Assembly (NCBI GenBank): GCA_028280165.1
Contig: JANQMI010000044.1
Location: 1 to 33,874, forward strand
Source of the DNA: Oceanicaulis sp.
GTDB taxonomy: Bacteria > Pseudomonadota > Alphaproteobacteria > Caulobacterales > Maricaulaceae
Direction of reading: 5' to 3'
DNA: 33,874 bases
Part shown: one piece after another, positions 27,163-33,874 of the stretch
Position numbering within the stretch: position 1 is the first letter of the stretch
Layout: each line of letters opens with the position of its first letter
Notes under the pieces: generated by a model
What the model was told of the DNA's origin: nothing
The model's database searches: none
Seen by the model: the letters and a program-made list of their open reading frames with translations, nothing else
Program-made: the position numbers and the translations under genes

Positions 27163-28593
27163 ATGGGACAGGAAATTGCTTCCGCTGAAGATTTCGACGA
27201 AGCCGGGTTCAAGGCGCGTCTGCGTGATGAGTCCTTGCTTGTCCTGAGCTGGTTCAAGGAAAAGGCGTTTGAGCGCGCCGATCCGCCCCTGATTGGAGCT
27301 GAGGTCGAAGGCTGGCTGCTTGATGGCGACCTGATGCCGGCTCAGCGCAATCTTGATTTCCTCAACCGGGCCGACAACCCCGGCCTGGATCAGGAACTCA
27401 GCCAGTATAATTTCGAGCTCAATCTTGATCCCACCAGCCTTGGCGACCGGGGCCTGGAAACGCTGGAAAGACGCTTCTCAGAGCTGTGGGCCCATTGCTG
27501 CGCGACCGCGACGACTATGGACCTCCATGCCGCCATGATCGGCATGCCGCCAACTCTGCGCGAAGGTATGCTCGATCTGGACAGCATGACGCCGTCCAAC
27601 CGCTATCGCGCTTTGAATGACCGGGTCATGCAGCTGCGCGGCGGGACCCCGCTGACCTATGAGATTGAAGGCCGCGAGCGCCTGGAGCGTGCGGAAAACC
27701 ACTTGATGCTCGAAGCGGCCTGCACGTCGCTGCAGACCCATTTAATGCTCGACCCGGACGCTCAAGTTCGCCAGTTCAATGCCGCAATGATCGCCTCGGC
27801 TCCGGTGCTCGCGGTTTCTGCCAATGCGCCCTACCTCTTTGGCCGCCGCCTGTGGGAGGAGACCCGTATCCCGGCTTTCGAGCAGGCCATCCGGGTGGTC
27901 AGCTTCAAGGACAAAGCCGGGCGTCATGTCGGCCGGGTTGATTTCGGCACCCAATATGTGCGCGAAAGCCTGATGGAGCTGTTCCTCGAAAATCTCGATG
28001 GCCATGCCCCGCTTCTGCCCGTCGTCGAGGATGCTCCGGCCGAGCGCCTGCGCCATTTCAAGCTTCAGAACGGCACGCTATGGCGATGGAACCGGCCGAT
28101 CGTGGACACCAATAAAGAGGGCGTCCCGCACCTGCGGATCGAAAACCGGATTACGCCGGCAGGCCCGACACCGGTGGACATGACCGCCAATGCCGCCTTT
28201 TTCATTGGTTTGACCTTGCATTTATCCGGGCTTGAAGAGGCCCCTGAGCATGGGCTGGCGTTTGAGGACACGCGGCGGAATTTCTATGCGGCTGCGAAGT
28301 CCGGGCTGGGGGCCAAGATCACTTGGCTGGACGGCCAGCGCGGGGATATCCAGCATTTGATCGCGACCCAATTGGCCGATGACGCGGAGCGCGCGTTGCT
28401 GGCCGCCGATGTCGATCGCCATGTCGCCCGCAGATATATGGACATCATCCGGGCCCGCGCCCGGTCCGGTCTGAATGGGGCCGCCTGGCAACGCTCCTGG
28501 GTTAATTGCAACGGGCGCGATCTGCAGGGATTGATGGGGGCTTATCTGGAGCTTCAACATAGCGGGAAACCAGTTCATACATGGACGGTATGA
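27163..28593 (+). CDS. GCS2-family glutamate-cysteine ligase-like protein
   Basis: The 476-residue protein resembles the GCS2 (YbdK-type) carboxylate-amine ligase family. Visible segments are IGAEVEGWLLD (44-54), YNFELNLDP (82-90), RFNRP-like WRWNRPIVDTNKEG and the LRIENRITPAGPTPVD core. The last holds the conserved Arg and Glu residues of the glutamate-cysteine ligase fold. It lies 56 bp after gshB and overlaps the next gene. A gamma-glutamylcysteine synthetase role is the simplest reading given gshB; another amine acceptor is possible. No strong ribosome-binding site was seen before 27163. Confidence 0.75.
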   Translation: MGQEIASAEDFDEAGFKARLRDESLLVLSWFKEKAFERADPPLIGAEVEGWLLDGDLMPAQRNLDFLNRADNPGLDQELSQYNFELNLDPTSLGDRGLETLERRFSELWAHCCATATTMDLHAAMIGMPPTLREGMLDLDSMTPSNRYRALNDRVMQLRGGTPLTYEIEGRERLERAENHLMLEAACTSLQTHLMLDPDAQVRQFNAAMIASAPVLAVSANAPYLFGRRLWEETRIPAFEQAIRVVSFKDKAGRHVGRVDFGTQYVRESLMELFLENLDGHAPLLPVVEDAPAERLRHFKLQNGTLWRWNRPIVDTNKEGVPHLRIENRITPAGPTPVDMTANAAFFIGLTLHLSGLEEAPEHGLAFEDTRRNFYAAAKSGLGAKITWLDGQRGDIQHLIATQLADDAERALLAADVDRHVARRYMDIIRARARSGLNGAAWQRSWVNCNGRDLQGLMGAYLELQHSGKPVHTWTV

Positions 28594-29591
28594 GCCCGAT
28601 CCAACTCGACGAATTTGATCACCTGCCGCCTGCGCTGGCCACTGTGAGCGCGCGGGATTTGCGCAGCGTGTTTCCCAACCCAACGCTGATCCGTCTGGAA
28701 GGTCGGCATAAACAACCGGTTGCGCTGGGCGTCATGCTGCACGGCGACGAAGTGGTGGGATTGGCCGTTCTTAAGCGCCTGCAAGCCTGGATGAAGTCTC
28801 ACCCGCTGCCCCGCAGCCTGATCATCTTTGTCGGCAATGTCTTTGCGGCAGAGGCCGGGGCTCGCAAATTGCCCGATCGTCCCGACTATAATCGCATCTG
28901 GCAGGATGGCCCGGAGCCGGAGCACGCGCTGGGCCAACGCGTCCTGGCGGCCTTTGATGCAGCCGACCCGTTCGCCCATATCGACCTGCACAACAATACT
29001 GGAGCCAACCCGCATTATTGCTGCGTCCACAATGAGCGACCCGACACACTTCAGCTGGCGAGCTTTTTGGGTCCGCTGGCCATGTATACCCACAACCCGC
29101 CCACTATGTTCTCCAATTCGCGTGCGTCTCGGATTCCAGCCGTCACGGCGGAATGCGGTCAGCCCGGCGAGGTCGATGGCGAGGAGGCCGGGTTCAACCT
29201 GGTTATGGCCGCGCTCCACCTGGACCATTTCCGGGGCGCGCCGGATCTTGATCTGACCGTGTTTGAGGTCACCGGGCGGATCGAAATTGCCGCCGATGCC
29301 AGCTTCGGCTTTGCTCACGGGATTGAAGCCGATCTAGAGCTGCCGCCAAAGCTGGAGAATTGGAATTTCTTTGAACGGCCTGCGGGGTCCACTTTTGCGC
29401 GTCGGTTGACCGGGCGTCAGGTCATGACCGTCTATGACGATGACCGCAATGATGTCACCGACCGCTTTTTCCGGATCGAAGGCGATCGGGTGATCCTGGT
29501 CAAAGACGCCACACCAGCCATGCTGACCATGAGCGAGGCGGCGATCCGGGCCGACTGTCTGGGTTATTTGATGGAAAAGCGCGGCGGATAA
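28590..29591 (+). CDS. AstE/aspartoacylase family zinc hydrolase
   Basis: The 333-residue protein belongs to the succinylglutamate desuccinylase/aspartoacylase group of M14-like zinc hydrolases. Zinc ligands are His51 and Glu54 (HGDEVVGLAVL) and His134 (IDLHNNTGAN); the catalytic Glu188 lies in TAECGQPGE. These enzymes cleave N-acyl amino acids. The start at 28590 gives an ATGA overlap with the upstream stop; an ATG at 28581 would add three residues. Coupling to the GCS2-like ligase suggests the two act on related amide-bonded compounds, but the substrate is unknown. Confidence 0.8.
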   Translation: MSPIQLDEFDHLPPALATVSARDLRSVFPNPTLIRLEGRHKQPVALGVMLHGDEVVGLAVLKRLQAWMKSHPLPRSLIIFVGNVFAAEAGARKLPDRPDYNRIWQDGPEPEHALGQRVLAAFDAADPFAHIDLHNNTGANPHYCCVHNERPDTLQLASFLGPLAMYTHNPPTMFSNSRASRIPAVTAECGQPGEVDGEEAGFNLVMAALHLDHFRGAPDLDLTVFEVTGRIEIAADASFGFAHGIEADLELPPKLENWNFFERPAGSTFARRLTGRQVMTVYDDDRNDVTDRFFRIEGDRVILVKDATPAMLTMSEAAIRADCLGYLMEKRGG

Positions 29592-30105
29592 GCTGCAGAT
29601 TCTCCGCTGAAACGTCTCAAAATCTGCTTTGGCGTCTCAAACCTCTACAAAGTCTGGGTTTTTCATCTGGTCGCCAGGACACTCAGTTCGATATGGCGGG
29701 GGGGGGGGCGACTGATGCCATGATTGGTCTTCTGTCCCACCTCACCCGCGCTGAGACGCGCATCAATCAGAAGGTCTGGGTCACGACGTATGACTTCGAG
29801 GGTTTGCGCGATCATATCCGGACCTGGGACCCCGCGTTAAAAATCGAATTCGTTTCCAACTCTGAATCCCTGTAAATCTCTGTAATTATTGCCTTATGTC
29901 AGTCCCTCCGGAGTTCGCACCTGAGGTAAAGGGATCCCGTCAATTCTGTGGCAGTTGGAACTGGATTCACCGCTCGTGCTTTGAATCACGCAGCAGCCGT
30001 TTATCGTAGCGGGAGTGGTGTAGCAACCTTCACGCACAGGGCCCATAATACATTGAGAATATTACATTTTCTGTGAGATTTCGAGCCCGATACCCGCGTC
30101 TAGCT

Positions 30106-30591
30106 TCAGTCGGCGGATGATCCAGTCTCCTGCTCTGCGTTTGAGCAAACGAGGCTGAACGTAGACTCTGCGCCCTGACATCGCGCGCTGGCGACAGAGC
30201 GCAGAAGGATAGTGTCATAGCGTGTCCGGCGACCTGGCAGGCGGTGGCCGTCAAGCAAGTCACCAGTAACCTGGAGTCGGCGATGCGATACCGACAACGC
30301 GTTGAGAAGATGCGTGATTGTCCGCCGAGGCAGCCAGACGGCGAACTGTATGATGTGGACGGCACCGTCGCCGATCCCAAGCACTGCGGCTTCGACTTGC
30401 TTGCCGTCAAAGAAGGTCAGCGCAGCTCCACTCGCCTCAAGCGGCAGCTTGAGGCCGTCCTCGAATTTCAGCAGGCCGCGTGCGGCGTTGAAATTCACCT
30501 CAGCATCGCCGGTCGCACTGAATCTCGCCTGTGCGTCAAGAACGTTGCCAAGCTCAATCTTGAATTTTACCACGACAACCACTTTCTCCAT
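30106..30591 (-). CDS. hypothetical protein, uncertain
   Basis: The 161-codon frame reads like protein for its first 100 or so residues (MEKVVVVVKFKIELGNVLDA, then VNFNAARGLLKFEDGLKLPL), with GC-rich third positions. The last 45 residues look less natural, which may indicate a frameshift or wrong frame. No family is recognised. The ribosome-binding site is weak; a GTG eight codons in, after GGAG, is an alternative. The plus-strand ORFs over this region look like shadows. Confidence 0.35.
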   Translation of the reverse strand: MEKVVVVVKFKIELGNVLDAQARFSATGDAEVNFNAARGLLKFEDGLKLPLEASGAALTFFDGKQVEAAVLGIGDGAVHIIQFAVWLPRRTITHLLNALSVSHRRLQVTGDLLDGHRLPGRRTRYDTILLRSVASARCQGAESTFSLVCSNAEQETGSSAD

Positions 30592-30999
30592 CTATTCTCA
30601 CAAGCGCACGGGTTCAGCTGCCGCGCGGCCGACGCATTCGCCTATGCCGATCATGGCGTTGGCGGCGTCTGTCAGACGACGCTGTCCAGCAAGGCGGATG
30701 CATTCGCTACCATCATAAGAGAGGATCGCGAAAATAGATCGGGTAAGAACTAATCATGATCTCAGTATTTTATAGAATTATTGAAATGTTGAAAATAATT
30801 GCTACAATAAAAATGACGCATAACGCGCCTCAATGTGATTGCATGATGCTTTGTGTGCCCACATATTGACTATGCTTCCTCTTTCATTAGTGGTGCATTT
30901 ATTTATTGTTTACGATTTCGCATTCCGGCTGAGATCGGTGCCAAACCGTTATCGGATTGCACAGGCGCTCGCCGGGAGATCGGAATAGAGGAGGCCTGA

Positions 31000-31077
31000 A
31001 TGACGTTGTTGGCTCGATCCACGCACAGCGCGAGCACTGACCCATCGATACTATTTAGAATAATCATGATGAAATGA
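31000..31077 (+). CDS. possible small protein of 25 residues
   Basis: An ATG preceded by GAGGAGG at good spacing opens a 25-codon frame that begins MTLLARSTHS and ends LFRIIMMK. There is no known family. It may be a leader peptide for the LysR-type gene downstream or chance. Confidence 0.2.
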   Translation: MTLLARSTHSASTDPSILFRIIMMK

Positions 31078-31248
31078 AATATAACTGTAGAGATAATAGG
31101 GTTTTATAAATCAAGCGTACACGCCATTGGTTAGCCACATTGGCGACATATTGGATCAACACTATCAAAGGGTGAGCGTTTGACGGCTAAAGTCTGAGAA
31201 TGCTGCAGTCAACGTCCTCGTTGGATATGGAACTTGAGGTGACTTCAC

Positions 31249-32127
31249 GTGTCTGACTTTGATATGGTGCAAGACGTCGCAGCGGTTGCAGAGTTCGGCT
31301 CGATGGGCGCTGCTGCGCGAGTGCGGGGGCGCCCGCAGCAATACATTTCGCGCAGCGTCCAGAAGTTCGAGAGCTTGGTCGGCGTGAAGCTGTTCGAACG
31401 ACACAGTTTCGGCGTGATGGTTACACCTGAAGGCCGTGCTGCGATCATTCTGGCCGGTTCTGCGGCCCGAATTTATCAGGACATCCTCGGCCTGCGTGAA
31501 CAGGAAGCAACGACGGGAATTCGGTGCGCCGTCGCCGCAGACGTTCTAACTTGGGCGCACGCTGACAACTTCCGCACCGCTTGCCTCGGCTCTGGCTACG
31601 CAGTTTGCAGCCTGCAATCGATCGGAGCGGCGACGCCCAACAGCGCGCTCTTCCTAGAGAGGCATGATTTGCTGTTTTGCAAGCAGCCGGACACTGTCTT
31701 GGAAAACTGCGAGTTTAGACCGATGCTCTTTGCGGAGTACGACTTGGGCGTGTTGCGGGGGCCGTCGCAGGTGCCTCACCTGGTTCCAAAATCGCTCTGG
31801 CGCTACGTCGAGCCGTTGGTCACTGCGCAACAAGCGACCATTTTTTCCGACTTGCACGCGGCGCATTGGATCGCCGATGCGGGCGACGGACAGTGCCTAG
31901 AACCAACTCGATATTGCATAGACGACACTTCACAAGGTCCCGCGGTGGCACCTAACGGCCCGAAGCCGCTAGGAGCTTCCAATCCGCTACGTGTGAGCTG
32001 CGGGCTTTATTTCCGGAAGGTCGATGCTAGCCGGTTCAATATCGACGCGATTGAGGAGCGGTTGCGTAGACTGTTGTCGACGCAGCATGCGCTTTGCTGC
32101 GAAGCCGCTAGCATGGTCGCGCTGTGA
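31249..32127 (+). CDS. LysR-type transcriptional regulator, divergent
   Basis: Residues 1-70 fit a LysR-type winged helix: GSMGAAARVRGRPQQYISRS is the HTH and KFESLVGVKLFERHSFGVMV the wing. Length (292) is typical. The C-terminal part is hard to match to the standard LysR substrate domain and contains about ten cysteines, many for a protein of this kind. The start codon is GTG, with GAGGTG 7 bases upstream. It stands alone downstream of an AT-rich gap and next to a pseudogene, so its target is unknown. Helix 3 is unusual (RPQQYISR where family members read SQPAVSR). Confidence 0.75.
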   Translation: MSDFDMVQDVAAVAEFGSMGAAARVRGRPQQYISRSVQKFESLVGVKLFERHSFGVMVTPEGRAAIILAGSAARIYQDILGLREQEATTGIRCAVAADVLTWAHADNFRTACLGSGYAVCSLQSIGAATPNSALFLERHDLLFCKQPDTVLENCEFRPMLFAEYDLGVLRGPSQVPHLVPKSLWRYVEPLVTAQQATIFSDLHAAHWIADAGDGQCLEPTRYCIDDTSQGPAVAPNGPKPLGASNPLRVSCGLYFRKVDASRFNIDAIEERLRRLLSTQHALCCEAASMVAL

Positions 32128-32219
32128 CAGGTCTCACGCCGTCTGGTGGATGCCGCCGCCGGCGTTCACGGCCTGACCGGTCTTCGTGCACCCGTGATCA
32201 GGGGAATCCAGACCCCAGA

Positions 32220-32613
32220 GGCTTTCGTGAGCGTGAAGAGGGTGGTTTTGAAGTGATCGCTCAGGTCGAAGAGCTGGTGGGGTATTTTCAACCCGCCGAG
32301 CACGCGTTTGACGGCGAGGTGATTATCCTGACCAGCCGGGTGAACGCCTCCGGCGCGACCCAGCTGATTGGCGCGCTCAATGGCCAGAATCACATCACGC
32401 TGGTCGGCGAAGCAACGGGCGGATCTCAAGAGGGGCCAACCGCCGGCATGATCTGGTTCGTGTGTGCCTTGGCTGTTCCAGCGGTCGAATGTGGCCAATC
32501 CGGTGTTCGGCCAGGGCTATGAGCCAGACCTCGAGGCGCTCGACACCTACGACAGCTGGATGGTCGGTGCCGATCCGGCTTTGGGTGCGGCGCTGGCCTA
32601 TGCCCGCCGCTAG
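32220..32613 (+). pseudogene. C-terminal remnant of an S41-family peptidase, frameshifted
   Basis: In frame from about 32220 the translation runs GGFEVIAQVEELVGYF, then FDGEVIILTSRVNASGATQL, and LVGEATGGSQEGPTAGMIWF. This is the C-terminal half of an S41 (tail-specific/CtpA-like) peptidase domain. After 32459 the homologous reading continues in the +1 frame from 32464 (VPWLFQRSNVANPVFGQGYE, ending LAYARR and a stop at 32613). About a dozen residues are missing at the junction. The N-terminal part, with no start or signal sequence, is absent. The stop overlaps the convergent RND gene by 2 bp. Confidence 0.75.
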
Positions 32614-33874
32614 GCCAGCCTTTGCCTGCGGGTGAAACGCCAAGCCAGATAGGCCGCCACATACAGCACAGAGGCGATCAAGCCGCCAGCGGTGCCAAAC
32701 AGGAAGCCAATCTGCTGAACCAGTGCAAAGCCGAGCGCAAGCAACAAGACGCGCCAGCCGATCTGGATGCCGCGTATCAGTTCCACGATTATAACGAAGG
32801 CTGGCAGCAGCATCAGGATTGAGATGGACGCGAAGACCAGGCCTGCCCCAAGCGAGACTGCCATGGGGATCAGGAATTGAGCCTGCGGGCTTTGTTCGGA
32901 GATGATCGGAAGCAATCCAAGCGCGGTCGTCAGTGTCGTAATCAAAACCGGGCGGAATCGGCGTGCTGCGGCCTCTGCAATCGCGTCTTCGGGATTCATC
33001 CCGCGCTCGTTGCGATTGATATTATAGCGGTCAATCATCACGATTGAGGCGTTCACCACCACGCCAGACAGCGCCACCATCCCGAAGATAGATGGGAAGG
33101 ACAGATCAAAGTCCAGCATCAGATGCCCGATGATCGCCCCACCGATCCCGAACGGAATGGCGATCAGAATAATCAGCGGTTGGACATAGCTGCGCAGCTG
33201 GGTCGCGAGCAGGGCGTACATTATGATGATTGCAATCAAGAGCCCTTGACCCAGGCTGGCGAAATCCTCGGCTTGTTCGCGTCCGGCCCCGGCCAGGGTG
33301 GCGCGAAGATCAGGGTAGCGCTCGGTCAATTCAGCGATGATTTCAGTCTCGGCCCGGGCGCGGGCCTCACCGGGCGTGATGACGCTTTCATCCACGTCAG
33401 CGGTCAACTCAATGATCCGGCGCCCATCAATCCTCTCAATCTGGGTGAAGCTGCGCGTCTCAACATAGGTGGCCGCCACGGACAGGGGCAGAGTTGCGCC
33501 GTCGGGCGTACGGATACGCAACTGATCCAAAGCTGACAGGTCATTGCGCAGGGCTTGAGGATAGCGCACGAAGACGCGCACTTCATCCCGGCCGCGCTGA
33601 ATGCGCTGGACTTCTTCACCGAAGAAAGACTGTCGAACCTGGCGGGCAATATCGGCTGGGACCAGACCGGCCGCCTCACCGGCGGGGGTCAGCGCAAAAT
33701 TGAGCTGGCGTTTGCCCAGATCAAAACCGTCATCGATTTCAGTGACACCTTCCATGGCGGCAAGGCGCTCAGCGAACTCAGCCACGGCCGTTTCCAGCGT
33801 GTCGTTGTCCGGATGGGACATTTCGTAAGCGATATCGGAGTCCTGCGGCCCGGCTGAAGACACGATAGTGAGCT
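32610..33874 (-). CDS. RND-family efflux transporter, C-terminal part (continues past window)
   Basis: The 421 or so visible residues are the C-terminal half of an AcrB-like RND pump. They cover the second periplasmic loop (with VRVFVRYPQALRNDLSALDQ) and transmembrane helices: LLIAIIIMYALLATQLRSYV, then IPFGIGGAIIGHLM, GMVALSGVVVNASIVMIDRY and further segments. The frame is open to the window edge, so the start and the first half lie outside. Compared with standard RND pumps the C-terminus has two extra hydrophobic segments (about the last 60 residues), ending RRQRLA. Substrate and partners are not visible. Confidence 0.9.
   Translation of the reverse strand, partial: LTIVSSAGPQDSDIAYEMSHPDNDTLETAVAEFAERLAAMEGVTEIDDGFDLGKRQLNFALTPAGEAAGLVPADIARQVRQSFFGEEVQRIQRGRDEVRVFVRYPQALRNDLSALDQLRIRTPDGATLPLSVAATYVETRSFTQIERIDGRRIIELTADVDESVITPGEARARAETEIIAELTERYPDLRATLAGAGREQAEDFASLGQGLLIAIIIMYALLATQLRSYVQPLIILIAIPFGIGGAIIGHLMLDFDLSFPSIFGMVALSGVVVNASIVMIDRYNINRNERGMNPEDAIAEAAARRFRPVLITTLTTALGLLPIISEQSPQAQFLIPMAVSLGAGLVFASISILMLLPAFVIIVELIRGIQIGWRVLLLALGFALVQQIGFLFGTAGGLIASVLYVAAYLAWRFTRRQRLA

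Larger units (their letters stand above)
29592..31248. other. AT-richer region with orphan ORFs and no recognised gene
   Basis: This 1657-bp stretch follows the AstE-like gene. It contains GTCTCAAA twice near 29612 and 29632, and an 11-G run at 29698-29708 inside a 60-codon ORF of unknown meaning (29693-29875). It also holds an orphan minus-strand ORF (30106-30591), a 25-codon ORF with a strong ribosome-binding site (31000-31077) and AT-rich patches at about 30750-30940 and 31060-31150. It is unlike the rest of the window in composition. Confidence 0.6.

Noticed and set aside
29693..29875. 60-codon ORF across the poly-G run as a gene
   Set aside because: It begins within a homopolymer, has no ribosome-binding site and no family. 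It is mentioned only as part of the gap.

Overview
The window is about 34 kb of GC-rich DNA, dense with genes except for four repeat-filled gaps and one AT-richer patch. Protein content points to an aerobic, heterotrophic, probably marine alphaproteobacterium of the Caulobacterales/Maricaulales/Hyphomonadaceae type. The evidence is an Entner-Doudoroff operon in place of classical glycolysis, many lipoproteins, a DUF6445 protein, a DcaP-like porin, an S16 protein with an Ala/Glu tail, and many hairpin-type intergenic repeats. The taxonomic placement is inference from gene content; no rRNA or tRNA gene was seen.

Layout. Positions 37-5435 (minus strand) hold zwf-pgl-edd-glk-eda, a tightly packed Entner-Doudoroff operon. 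Its last gene, eda, is cut short near the left edge. A LacI-type palindrome lies upstream of zwf. Positions 5603-13717 form a starch/maltodextrin locus: a GH13 lipoprotein, a DUF6445 protein, a GH97 alpha-glucosidase translationally coupled to a lipoprotein esterase with a starch-binding-like domain, and a divergent second GH13 enzyme. Two promoter regions in this locus share a 14-bp element. Together these blocks can turn starch into glucose, phosphorylate it (Glk) and send it through the Entner-Doudoroff route.

Positions 14215-16059 encode an unusual threonyl-tRNA synthetase that lacks the N-terminal TGS domain. Positions 16377-20646 look like an acetate module: a LuxR-type response regulator resembling CrbR/ErdR, divergent from a porin and acetyl-CoA synthetase. 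Positions 21496-24030 hold ffh and rpsP with a small exported TonB-C-like protein between them. Then follow two hypothetical genes (24413-25830) and a glutathione-related block (26162-29591): gshB, a GCS2-family ligase and an AstE/aspartoacylase-like zinc hydrolase.

From 29592 to about 32220 the character changes: AT-richer stretches, an 11-G homopolymer, orphan ORFs and a divergent Cys-rich LysR-type regulator. This leads into the frameshifted C-terminal remnant of an S41 peptidase, which is best read as a small acquired or rearranged island. The window ends inside an RND efflux pump gene on the minus strand.

The intergenic gaps carry at least four families of hairpin-forming repeats. One 75-bp repeat occurs twice in opposite orientation, and its differences keep the base pairing.
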